This document shows, piece after piece, positions 45,934-54,512 of a stretch of 64,000 bases of DNA. The notes beneath the pieces were generated by a model that was given only the letters and a program-made list of their open reading frames with translations, made no database searches and was not told the origin of the DNA. The DNA comes from JAJTFA01 sp044351265 (GTDB taxonomy: Bacteria > Bacteroidota > Bacteroidia > UKL13-3). Positions within the stretch are counted from its first letter, which is position 1; every line of letters begins with the position of its first letter. Position numbers and translations under genes: made by a program. The DNA lies in contig JBILGC010000001.1 in the NCBI GenBank assembly GCA_044351265.1, positions 62,001 through 126,000 of the forward strand, given 5' to 3'.

Positions 45934-46500
45934 ATGAAGAAGTTTTTAATTGCTGCTGCTTGTGGGCTTTTGCTAACAGCATTTATGCAGGCTCCAACCG
46001 AAAAAAACACTCCCCCAAAATCATTTTACGACTTAAGCATACAGTCGCTTGATGGAAAATCAATCATTCGTTTCAGCGATTTTAAAGGCAAAAAAGTATT
46101 ACTGGTTAATACTGCTTCTCAGTGCGGATACACAGGGCAATACAAAGATTTGCAAGCGTTGTATACACGCTATAGCAATAATTTAGTTGTTGTTGCTTTC
46201 CCATGCAATCAGTTTGGTGGCCAAGAGCCATGGGCTAATGATAAGATTAAGAATTTCTGCTCCCTGCGTTACGATGTTACATTTCCGATGACTGATAAAG
46301 TAAATGTAAAAGCAGGTGAAGACCAGCACATCATTTACCAGTGGCTTACACAAAAAAAATTTAACGGCAAAGAAGATATCAATATTCGCTGGAACTTTGG
46401 TAAGTTTTTGATTGATGAAAAAGGAAGATTTGTGAAGTATTTTCCTTCACAAGTGGAGCCAATGGACAAGCAGATTCTTTCGCTTATTGAAGGAAAATAA
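45934..46500 (+). CDS. Exported glutathione peroxidase-like thiol peroxidase
   Basis: A 188-residue protein of the glutathione peroxidase family, cysteine type. Peroxidatic Cys64 is in NTASQCGYT, where selenoproteins have Sec. The remaining catalytic residues appear as Gln97 (NQFGGQEP) and Trp153-Asn154 (IRWNFG). A hydrophobic N-terminus (KKFLIAAACGLLLTAFMQA) suggests export or membrane anchoring. A resolving cysteine is not certain; Cys91 and Cys109 are candidates, and these enzymes usually use thioredoxin. Three nt after ispH. Confidence 0.9.
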   Translation: MKKFLIAAACGLLLTAFMQAPTEKNTPPKSFYDLSIQSLDGKSIIRFSDFKGKKVLLVNTASQCGYTGQYKDLQALYTRYSNNLVVVAFPCNQFGGQEPWANDKIKNFCSLRYDVTFPMTDKVNVKAGEDQHIIYQWLTQKKFNGKEDINIRWNFGKFLIDEKGRFVKYFPSQVEPMDKQILSLIEGK

Positions 46501-46502
46501 TA

Positions 46503-48110
46503 TTAAGGTTTTAACACTTTCGGCAAGCCCTTCTCTATTTCGAGGAGGGCTTTTTGCAATACCCTGTCGGAAGAATTCATCACAGTAAAATAGCCATTAT
46601 CTCTCCACAAACCTCTTGCAATTAATGCTTTTATGGTTTGTGTCAAATACTTTCCTGAGCGCTGTATATCATCTTCATTTCGTTCAAGATTATTTTGCGA
46701 AGCAAACAAAACAAACTCACTAAGCAGATTTTTTTGAAAGCCTTCATTAAAGCTCTTTGCAGATCCATATTTCATGAGTTCACTCCGATGTAAATCAAGG
46801 TAGTTTGCCGCAAAGCGATTCAATAAACTTTGAGACATAGCTTCAAGCAGGTACGTTGAGATGTATGTGGTATCCAGTGGCACAAAATAATCAGGCATAA
46901 TACCTCCTTTGCTGTACACCTTTCTTCCGCCTGAAGTAAAATAAGTGGTTGTATCAGTAATTTTAACCCGTGCCTGATTTTTCAATTCTCCATTATCCAT
47001 CCTATCCATTAACTCATGTTCGTAGGCTTCATAGCCATCCTGATATGGTTTTTGAATACACCTGCCTGATGGAGTATAATACCTTGAAACGGTTAAACGC
47101 ACTACCGACCCATCTTTGAGTTCAAAAGGCTCCTGAACCAGTCCTTTCCCAAAAGATCTTCGGCCAACCAGAACTCCTCTATCCCAATCCTGCACAGCTC
47201 CGGAGAGTATTTCTGAAGCAGATGCCGAACCTTCATCTATCAGCACAGCCAGCCTACCAGTTTCAAACAACCCTGCACGCTCAGCATTATAATCACTGCG
47301 CGGTTGTGTACGCCCTTTTGTATAAACAATTAGTTTATCATCATCAAGTAACTCATCTGCAATAGCAGTGGCTGCTGAGAGGTAACCACCAGGATTTCCG
47401 CGCAGGTCAATGATTAATTGCTGCATATTTTGCTTCTTGAGTTTATCCAAAGCTGCCATAAATTCCTTATGCGTTTCGGCAGCAAAGCGAGATATTTTAA
47501 TATAACCTGTTTTGTTATCAATCATCATACCTACATCCACACTGTAAATGGGAATGGTATTTCTGATAATTTCATAAGTTAAACGCCTGTTATTACCCGG
47601 CCGAGAGATTTCAACCTTTACCTTGGTGCCTTTAGGTCCGCGAAGCAAGTTAAATACTTGCTCATTTGTAATGTCTACACCTGCAACAAGGATGGTATCC
47701 ACCTTCACAATGCGGTCGCCTGCCTGTATACCTAATTCTTTAGAGGGACCTCCTTCAATAGGGCTCACCACCATAATGGTGTCATTTAAAATGCTAAACT
47801 CAACGCCAATTCCCTCAAAATTTCCTTCCAATTGCTCATTGGCCATTTGCAAATCTTTAGCAGGAATGTATACGGAGTGCGGATCTAATTTATTGAGCAG
47901 GGCATTCAGCGTTTCTTCTTCCATGCCATCTAGATTCACCGTATCAACATAAGCCTGCTGAATAAGATTGAATACTTCGGTAAATTTATTTTTACCCCCA
48001 AACATGAGGGTGCGGTTACCTGTAGCAGGTTTAAGCCATATGCCAATGGCAATTCCGGCAGCTATCAACAATCCGTATATAAAAGGTTGCCACTTGATTT
48101 TATTATCCAT
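46503..48110 (-). CDS. S41 family C-terminal processing peptidase
   Basis: A 535-residue periplasmic protease. The ATG at 48110 is preferred: the longer frame begins with TTG (48134) inside the operator-like palindrome. An N-terminal membrane anchor (FIYGLLIAAGIAIGIW) is followed by a PDZ domain (about 85-165, GIGVEFSILNDTIMVVSPIE) and the S41 catalytic domain. The Ser/Lys dyad is Ser297 in GSASASE and Lys322 in FGKG (25 residues apart, as in CtpA). C-terminal part about 400-535 is a helical extension. Divergent from murQ. Confidence 0.92.
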   Translation of the reverse strand: MDNKIKWQPFIYGLLIAAGIAIGIWLKPATGNRTLMFGGKNKFTEVFNLIQQAYVDTVNLDGMEEETLNALLNKLDPHSVYIPAKDLQMANEQLEGNFEGIGVEFSILNDTIMVVSPIEGGPSKELGIQAGDRIVKVDTILVAGVDITNEQVFNLLRGPKGTKVKVEISRPGNNRRLTYEIIRNTIPIYSVDVGMMIDNKTGYIKISRFAAETHKEFMAALDKLKKQNMQQLIIDLRGNPGGYLSAATAIADELLDDDKLIVYTKGRTQPRSDYNAERAGLFETGRLAVLIDEGSASASEILSGAVQDWDRGVLVGRRSFGKGLVQEPFELKDGSVVRLTVSRYYTPSGRCIQKPYQDGYEAYEHELMDRMDNGELKNQARVKITDTTTYFTSGGRKVYSKGGIMPDYFVPLDTTYISTYLLEAMSQSLLNRFAANYLDLHRSELMKYGSAKSFNEGFQKNLLSEFVLFASQNNLERNEDDIQRSGKYLTQTIKALIARGLWRDNGYFTVMNSSDRVLQKALLEIEKGLPKVLKP

Positions 48111-48114
48111 TACG

Positions 48115-48138
48115 ATATTTGAAAACGTTTTCAAATAT
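48115..48138. promoter_or_regulatory. Perfect 24-bp palindrome, LacI-type operator-like
   Basis: Half-site ATATTTGAAAAC is followed by its exact reverse complement with no spacer. The centre GAAAACGTTTTC resembles LacI/GalR-family operators. It lies 4 nt upstream of the S41 protease ATG (48110) and 35 nt upstream of the murQ start, so one site could control both genes. Confidence 0.6.
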
Positions 48139-48173
48139 ATGAACCCGCAAGCGCTAAAAAAGATTTAATAAGT

Positions 48174-48998
48174 ATGACCGCAAAAATGATAAAAACCACA
48201 GAGCAAACATCCAGGTACGACAAGCTGGAAAAAATGAGTACTAAACAATTGCTAAGCTCCATAAATAAAGAAGACCAAACAGTGCCTCTGGCAGTAAAAA
48301 AATCTGCAAAGCAAATTGAAAAATTGATTGATGCAGCATTAAAAAAAATGGCATCAGGAGGCCGTTTGTTTTATATTGGTGCAGGCACAAGCGGGCGTTT
48401 AGGTATAGTAGATGCAAGCGAGTGTCCGCCAACTTATGGAGTGCCTCATGGAATGGTAATTGGCCTTATTGCCGGAGGGGATGTAGCCATAAGAAAAGCG
48501 GTTGAGTTTGCCGAAGATGATGCCAAACAAGGCTGGAAAGATTTACAGGCTCACAAAATATCAAAGAAAGATGTGCTCATTGGCATTGCTGCCAGTGGCA
48601 CCACACCTTATGTAATTGGGGCATTAAACACTGCACGCCATAAAGGTGTGTTAACGGCATGCATAACCTGCAATAAAAATAGTCCGGTTGCTTCTGTGGC
48701 AGAATTTCCTATTGAAGTAGTGGTGGGCCCTGAATTTGTTACCGGCAGCACCCGCATGAAAGCCGGAACAGCACAAAAATTGGTACTAAACATGATTAGT
48801 ACCACTTTGATGATAAAACTGGGAAGGGTAAAAGGAAACAAAATGGTAGATATGATGCCTACCAATAATAAACTGGTTGAACGAGGCACCAAAATGATTA
48901 AAGAGGAATTAGGTGTAGATAAAAAAATAGCTGCAGGGCTGCTTGCTAAACACGGTAATGTAAGAAAGGCTATTGAAGCCTACCGCAAGCGAAAGTAG
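48174..48998 (+). CDS. murQ: N-acetylmuramic acid 6-phosphate etherase
   Basis: MurQ (274 residues) cleaves the lactyl ether of MurNAc-6-P to GlcNAc-6-P and D-lactate in peptidoglycan recycling. SIS domain with GAGTSGRLGIVDASECPPTYG (70-90). The two catalytic acids known from Escherichia coli correspond to Glu83 (ASECPP) and Glu114 (EFAEDD). GSTRMKAGTAQKL is the conserved second sugar-phosphate segment. No murP, amgK or murR neighbour is present; a palindromic site sits upstream (48115-48138). Confidence 0.95.
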   Translation: MTAKMIKTTEQTSRYDKLEKMSTKQLLSSINKEDQTVPLAVKKSAKQIEKLIDAALKKMASGGRLFYIGAGTSGRLGIVDASECPPTYGVPHGMVIGLIAGGDVAIRKAVEFAEDDAKQGWKDLQAHKISKKDVLIGIAASGTTPYVIGALNTARHKGVLTACITCNKNSPVASVAEFPIEVVVGPEFVTGSTRMKAGTAQKLVLNMISTTLMIKLGRVKGNKMVDMMPTNNKLVERGTKMIKEELGVDKKIAAGLLAKHGNVRKAIEAYRKRK

Positions 48999-49070
48999 CA
49001 AGACTTGCTAGAATAGATTTTTTTTAATCAGGGTAAATACTAATTTAGCCGCCACAAAAAACAAACGATT

Positions 49071-49445
49071 ATGAATTTTCCTGAAACCCTTCTTTACACC
49101 AAAGACCACGAGTGGGTTCGCGTTGAAGGCGATACTGCTTATGTTGGCATTACTGATTTTGCTCAAAAAGAATTGGGTGATATCGTTTACGTTGATATCA
49201 GCTCTGTTGGGAAAACGGTTAACGAGCATGATGTTTTTGGTACGGTTGAAGCAGTAAAAACTGTTTCTGATTTGTTTATGCCTGTAACAGGAGAAGTGCT
49301 TGAAGTAAATGCCAAACTTGATGGCTCACCTGAACTGGTAAACAACGATCCTTACGGAGACGGTTGGATGATTAAAATTAAAGTAACTGGCAGCAAAGCC
49401 GAACTAATGAGTGCAGCTAATTACAAATCACTCATCAACGCCTAA
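49071..49445 (+). CDS. gcvH: Glycine cleavage system H protein
   Basis: GcvH (124 residues) carries the lipoyl arm that shuttles the aminomethyl group between P, T and L proteins. The lipoylated lysine is Lys63 in VEAVKTVSDLF. N-terminal LLYTKDHEWVRVEGD and the C-terminal NNDPYGDGWMIKIK motif are typical, as is the length. The other gcv genes are not in this window. A terminator follows at 49472-49503. No glycine riboswitch was seen upstream. Confidence 0.96.
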   Translation: MNFPETLLYTKDHEWVRVEGDTAYVGITDFAQKELGDIVYVDISSVGKTVNEHDVFGTVEAVKTVSDLFMPVTGEVLEVNAKLDGSPELVNNDPYGDGWMIKIKVTGSKAELMSAANYKSLINA

Positions 49446-49471
49446 CAAACTATACTACAGGTAAAAAAACT

Positions 49472-49503
49472 AAAGCTGCCTCTAAACAGAGGTGGCTTTT
49501 TTT
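49472..49503 (+). terminator. Intrinsic terminator of gcvH
   Basis: AAAGCTGCCTCT (49472-49483) pairs with AGAGGTGGCTTT (49488-49499) with two wobble pairs around AAAC. A run of T follows. It is 27 nt past the gcvH stop. Confidence 0.75.
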
Positions 49504-49589
49504 CTACTCACAATGGGGCCATTCCTATTATAAAGCAACACCTGATCTTGATCACTTTTAATAAGAACAGGGAAAACTACCTTAACCGA

Positions 49590-50144
49590 ATGAAAAACAA
49601 CTTACCCATAAAGCACAAGGGTTTATGGCTACTTATTATTTTATTTATAACCACTTTCATTTTAATGGCCACAACAAGAACGAAATACCCCGAATTAAAA
49701 ACCGTGCCGCAGGTAGACCTGAATAGATATGCCGGTAAATGGTATGAAATTGCTTCTTTTCCTCAGCGTTTTCAGAAAGGATGTCATTGCACCACTGCTG
49801 AATATACCCTGTCTGAAAAAGGTTATGTAATTGTAGAAAACCGATGCAATAAGGACAGCATAAGCGGCAAAGAATCTTATATTAAAGGGAAAGCATTTGT
49901 TGAGGAAGGAACAGGCAATGCAAAATTAAAAGTTCAGTTTTTCTGGCCATTTAGAGGTAAGTATTGGATAATAGATCTAGCTGATGATTACAGCTATGCA
50001 GTGGTTGGCCATCCGAACCGAGAATATTTATGGATTTTATGTAGAACACCGGAGATGCACAATGATACCTACGTACAGATTCTTGGGCGTTTGGAAGCAA
50101 ACGGTTTTGATACCCGAAAGCTTCATAAAACCATTCAGAAATAG
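49590..50144 (+). CDS. Lipocalin family protein (Blc-like)
   Basis: A 184-residue protein from the ATG at 49590; the upstream TTG at 49548 is not credible. A hydrophobic N-terminal segment (LWLLIILFITTFILMA) without a lipobox cysteine suggests an inner-membrane anchor or uncleaved signal, unlike the lipoprotein Blc. The lipocalin motif is LNRYAGKWYEIASFPQRFQK. C-terminal VVGHPNREYLWILCRTP agrees with the Blc family, which binds lipids or other small hydrophobic ligands in the envelope. Two cysteines (GCHCTT) lie near the first loop. Confidence 0.9.
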   Translation: MKNNLPIKHKGLWLLIILFITTFILMATTRTKYPELKTVPQVDLNRYAGKWYEIASFPQRFQKGCHCTTAEYTLSEKGYVIVENRCNKDSISGKESYIKGKAFVEEGTGNAKLKVQFFWPFRGKYWIIDLADDYSYAVVGHPNREYLWILCRTPEMHNDTYVQILGRLEANGFDTRKLHKTIQK

Positions 50145-50200
50145 TTGAATTTGTTTGTAATTGGATTATCTAAAACATAAATTGAGTTTTTACAAACCAA

Positions 50201-50398
50201 GTGGGGCTATGCGCCCCAAACCCGCAGTTTCTTTTTTGTAAACAAAAAAGAAACCAAAAAGTCAAGGGCATATGATAGCGTTGCATCACAGCTGCGGCAT
50301 TGGATAGCCTTGCAATCCACAAACCTGTGCAACTCAATGATTACTTTCAAAGCCTATTAATTCATCCAACGCATTGTTAGTTTGGCAACTCAATCAAT
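50201..50398 (+). repeat. Dispersed structured repeat, diverged copy D
   Basis: GGGGC-TATGC-GCCCC (50203-50217) and a 13-bp stem GTTTCTTTTTTGT (50227-50239) with ACAAAAAAGAAAC (50242-50254) are kept. The loop is only AA, so the CTTGAC partner of GTCAAG (50261-50266) is lost. The tail (AAGTCAAGGGCATATGATAGC onwards) is recognisable to about 50394 but more diverged. Confidence 0.8.
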
Positions 50399-50713
50399 GA
50401 ACAATATTACCAGGCACTGATGCTTTCATTCCAATACCTAAATTTAAAGCGAAATATAAACATACTAAAAGACCCGTTTTCGGTATAAAAACTCCGAAAT
50501 TCATAAATAATGGTATGCAAATCTGAAGAAGAATGAACATCAGAATCGAATCAATACGGAGTATTATAATTAACTCCAATTTAGTTTCTATTCAATTGAA
50601 TAACTTTTTAATTACAAAAACCAAAATTATCAACTTTAATAATAAATTTGAAAGCAAAAAATTAAGTAGAGCAATTAGCATTTACAAGCACCCATTTAAA
50701 TTTTATAATCACT
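50399..50713. other. AT-rich intergenic stretch without recognised features
   Basis: No gene, RNA or repeat could be supported. A 79-codon frame at 50533-50766 has AT-rich composition and overlaps the signal peptide of the next gene, so it is not called. TAAATTTG at 50643-50650 resembles a -7 box but has no -33 partner. Confidence 0.5.
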
Positions 50714-53700
50714 ATGAGAAACAAATTATTTACACTCATTTGCTTGGTAAACCTTATATTTACTAAAGGTGTTTTAGCTCAAAACCCTTATCCTATATTA
50801 CCTATTGACTCCATTCAGTTCGTAAGTCAGGTAAGATTAAGTACAATTGGCAACACCCTGCCTGATTATATTTCACCAAATTTTAAAAACACAGCTTATC
50901 GAGACACTGTAAGGTTTGAAGGTATAGTTGTAACAAACCCCATGATTTATGGCCTTTCACCAAACAGAAAAGCTGCCTATATACAAAGAGTTGGTGGTGG
51001 TCCTTGGAGCGGTGTATTGGTTATGTGTGAGCCTTCAGGAACAGGAGCAACCTTAACTCAGCTGAACTCTGAAACAAATTTTTATCAGAACTTTGTAAGG
51101 GGACAGCGAGTAAGAGTTACTGGAGTTATAAGAGACTTTCAGGGAGAAACACAAATCAACCTAATTAGAAATAATACTAATTTTTCAAATTCCGTTGAAG
51201 TCCTTCCGCTTAATAATGCTGCGGTTACATGGAATGAAATCAATATTCAAGATTTAATGCAAGGAGGAGGCTCTGTAGCCCTATCAGCACAAAAACAAAC
51301 TGCAGAGCAATGGGAAGGTACTCCAGTAATAATTAAAAATGTCACGGTGCATAGCAGTACTATCAGCGGCAGCAGAACATTTTGGACGGTTAAAGACGAC
51401 TCAGATAATATTATTGATATAAGAGATGTTTCAGCCTATTATAGAAGGGATGATAATGAGGATACTATTCCTAAGGTGGCAAACACCTTTCAAGCGCCTG
51501 CGGTTGGAACCAGATTGGAGTTTATAAGGGGAATTGTCACAGAATATGCATCGTCAGGGTCACAACGCTACGGTATATCCCCTCAGTATCCAAATGATAT
51601 AAAGGTTTGTGATTCCCCCTGCACATACATTAACATCAAGACTATCAGCTGCGCTCTATCAAATAGTAGCGTAAATATTAGCATATCTAAGGGAAACATC
51701 TCTTCTGACACTGCTTACCTTGAGTTTTCTTTAAATCCTATCTTTTCTTCATTAGTCAAGGTTGATACTTTTAATAATTTTATTCAGGCTACTACATTAA
51801 TCAATACTATATTAAACGTAAATGCAGGAAAGTACTATTTACGGTTAAGAGCAAAAAACAAAAATGTTTTAAGTAATTCAATTGTATTAAATGTATCGCC
51901 AAATATAACAACCATCTTCAATGACACCTCTGTAGTATTTAAGCAAGACAGTATGCTTTTAGATGCAGGGGCTGGATTTTTTAATTATAATTGGAGCAGA
52001 GGTGACTCTACTCAATCAATTTGGGTAAAATCGGCAGGTTTATATAAGGTGACTGTAAAAAACTCGTTAGGCTGTGATTTTGCTGATAGTACAACTGTGA
52101 TTTTTGTGAAAGGTATACAACAAAAAGATACTGCCATCTGCTCAGGAACCAAATTGACACTGCAATCAGCAGACATAGGTTTAAAAATAAGATGGTCCAC
52201 AGGTGACACCACGAATTCAATAATAATCTCTCCTATATCTGATATAACCTATAACTGCAATTTCAAACTTGGTAGTTACAGTCTTACGGATAGCATAAAA
52301 ATAATAGTAAAAGCCGCACCTATTCTTTCATTGTCAGATACTATCCTTGTGCTCAAACAAGATAGTGTTTGGCTAGATGCCGGCCTTGGATCCAATCAGT
52401 ATAGGTGGAGCACAGGAGATACCACCCAAGGTATTTGGACTAAAATCAGTGGAAAATATAAAGTTACCGTTAAGAACACTTTGGAATGCATAAGCACTGA
52501 CAGCTCCGTTTTATTTTTCATCAAAGGAATCGAACAAAAAGATACAGCAATATGTCTTGGGAGTAGTATAGTATTGAATACAATTACTTCAGGCGAACCT
52601 GTTCCAAAAAATGGTCTCATTAGCTGGTGGCCATTCAACGGTAATCCTAATGACGAAAGTCTTAATGGAAATAATGGGAATTTGTATGGTCCAGTTCTAT
52701 CAACTGACAGAAATGGCAAGCCTAATTCTGCTTATAACTTCAACGGAGTGAATCAATACATAACAATCCCATCGTTAAGTAATATCAATAATTATCCTAT
52801 TACATATTCGATTTGGTTCACAACAAATGCTCTCTGCACCAATACAGGTAATAATACATTGGATGCTAAATTACTAATTGGCAGAGACCAGTCTGTTGCC
52901 AGCAATTTTCAAACCGGATCTATTGGAATTTTGAACGCTTCAATTGTGCTACCTATCCCCCCATTTACTTTTAATGTGCCAAATAGATTATCCTTCTATA
53001 CCGGAGGGACAAGCGCTGCGGTCTCTTCTCAAACACCATCAGTCAATGCATGGCATAATTTAACTTTTACATGCGACTCAGTAAAAAAATTTAAATTTTA
53101 TTTTAACGGGGTGTTAACTGACTCTGGCAATTTTAACGGGTTAACTCAAGGCATAGCTTTACCTTTCAAAATTGGCTCTGGAGATAACAGGTTTTTCTGG
53201 AATGGGAAAATAGATGATATTGGTATCTGGAATCGCACGTTATCAAATCAGGAAATAAGCCACATATATTATGGAATTCCATTTTTAAATACATCACCAA
53301 GCATCCGTTGGTCTACTAATGAAACATCTAATTCCATTAACATTAATCCATCAAAGACCACTACCTACTATTGCGATTTTAGTGTAGGTAGCCATACTAT
53401 TCGGGATAGTGTAGAAGTTTCTGTTTGGTCATTACCAACAAAATTGGTAAGTTATGATAAGCTAGCCTTGTGTAAAAATGATACTCTTAACTTAAGCGCG
53501 GCTGCAGGTTATAATTATAACTGGCTAAGAAACAACATTAGCATTGGCCAGAATCAAATGGTTAAAGTCACACTACCAGGTAATTATATGGTTAAACTTA
53601 CAGATGCGAATGGATGCACCAGTTCATCTGACACCATAAGGATTTACAGTGCACCTCTGCCGAATATAAGAATACTAATAGATGATACTGCACAGTGTTT

Positions 53701-54436
53701 AAATGAAAATAATTTCAAATTCAAGGACTCCACAACTTTAGACAGCGGCACCTATTCAAGATTATGGGAGCTTGGTGGTGGTAATGTATCAACTCAACCT
53801 AATCCTTCATTGTCATACTTGGCCATTGGAGCCTATCAAATAAAACTTAAAATTACTACAAATAATGGATGCAAAGACAGCTTATTTAAAAACATTGTGG
53901 TTAATCCGAATTCAAGTGCAGGTATAATTTTAGGAGATAGCATAAATGTGAAAACCGCCACTCCCTATATTTATACTGCAACTCAGCAGATGAACCACAC
54001 TTATCACTGGGCTGTAAGCAATGGCATACTCGCATCGGGTCAAGGTACCAATGCCGCAACAGTTCAATGGATAAGTAATGGAACAGGTGTAGTAACCCTA
54101 GCTGTAACTAATTCACAGGGGTGCAGCGATACAACAACTAAGCAAGTTAGCATAGGGACTGTTGGTTTTGAAAATTTTGAGGAACTTAAAGATTTGATTG
54201 TCTACCCTAACCCAAGTAATGGTTTAATTACTTTGGAAATAAACATGCCAAATCAGCAACCGATTAAGATGTATTTGATGAACATGTTGGGTCAGGAGGT
54301 TTGGAGCAAAACAGAGCATTTGAATGCTGGCCATAATACATTGCCTCTTAATTTAAATGTCGGGCCAGGAATCTATCAAATCTTAATATCAATACAACAA
54401 CGAAAGTACATGCAGACGATTGTTATAAAAAAATGA
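50714..54436 (+). CDS. Secreted LamG-domain protein with T9SS type A sorting domain
   Basis: A 1240-residue exported protein. Signal peptide RNKLFTLICLVNLIFTKGVL. About 45-210 look like a DUF5689/OB-fold-type domain (DTVRFEGIVVTNPMIYGLSP). Two similar Ig-like units follow: FKQDSMLLDAG...YNWSRGD and LKQDSVWLDAG...YRWSTGD, with matching KGIQQKDTAIC and KGIEQKDTAIC linkers. A LamG-like jelly roll lies at about 633-855 (ISWWPFNGNPNDESLNGNNG to WNGKIDDIGIWNRTLS). PKD-like domains come next. From about 1160 a type A sorting domain (LIVYPNPSNGLITLEI) ends the protein. Carbohydrate or surface binding is likely, but the ligand is unknown. Confidence 0.87.
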   Translation: MRNKLFTLICLVNLIFTKGVLAQNPYPILPIDSIQFVSQVRLSTIGNTLPDYISPNFKNTAYRDTVRFEGIVVTNPMIYGLSPNRKAAYIQRVGGGPWSGVLVMCEPSGTGATLTQLNSETNFYQNFVRGQRVRVTGVIRDFQGETQINLIRNNTNFSNSVEVLPLNNAAVTWNEINIQDLMQGGGSVALSAQKQTAEQWEGTPVIIKNVTVHSSTISGSRTFWTVKDDSDNIIDIRDVSAYYRRDDNEDTIPKVANTFQAPAVGTRLEFIRGIVTEYASSGSQRYGISPQYPNDIKVCDSPCTYINIKTISCALSNSSVNISISKGNISSDTAYLEFSLNPIFSSLVKVDTFNNFIQATTLINTILNVNAGKYYLRLRAKNKNVLSNSIVLNVSPNITTIFNDTSVVFKQDSMLLDAGAGFFNYNWSRGDSTQSIWVKSAGLYKVTVKNSLGCDFADSTTVIFVKGIQQKDTAICSGTKLTLQSADIGLKIRWSTGDTTNSIIISPISDITYNCNFKLGSYSLTDSIKIIVKAAPILSLSDTILVLKQDSVWLDAGLGSNQYRWSTGDTTQGIWTKISGKYKVTVKNTLECISTDSSVLFFIKGIEQKDTAICLGSSIVLNTITSGEPVPKNGLISWWPFNGNPNDESLNGNNGNLYGPVLSTDRNGKPNSAYNFNGVNQYITIPSLSNINNYPITYSIWFTTNALCTNTGNNTLDAKLLIGRDQSVASNFQTGSIGILNASIVLPIPPFTFNVPNRLSFYTGGTSAAVSSQTPSVNAWHNLTFTCDSVKKFKFYFNGVLTDSGNFNGLTQGIALPFKIGSGDNRFFWNGKIDDIGIWNRTLSNQEISHIYYGIPFLNTSPSIRWSTNETSNSININPSKTTTYYCDFSVGSHTIRDSVEVSVWSLPTKLVSYDKLALCKNDTLNLSAAAGYNYNWLRNNISIGQNQMVKVTLPGNYMVKLTDANGCTSSSDTIRIYSAPLPNIRILIDDTAQCLNENNFKFKDSTTLDSGTYSRLWELGGGNVSTQPNPSLSYLAIGAYQIKLKITTNNGCKDSLFKNIVVNPNSSAGIILGDSINVKTATPYIYTATQQMNHTYHWAVSNGILASGQGTNAATVQWISNGTGVVTLAVTNSQGCSDTTTKQVSIGTVGFENFEELKDLIVYPNPSNGLITLEINMPNQQPIKMYLMNMLGQEVWSKTEHLNAGHNTLPLNLNVGPGIYQILISIQQRKYMQTIVIKK

Positions 54437-54512
54437 CAACTGCTTAATTATACCAATTATTAACCTGAAGTTATGGGCGGTAAATTGAGTTGAATCATCC
54501 CTTACTGCCATC

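Noticed and set aside
46503..48134. Longer S41 protease starting at 48134
   Set aside because: That start is TTG inside the palindrome; the ATG at 48110 leads directly into the membrane anchor.
50533..50766. 79-codon plus-strand frame
   Set aside because: AT-rich composition, overlaps the start of the LamG gene in another frame.
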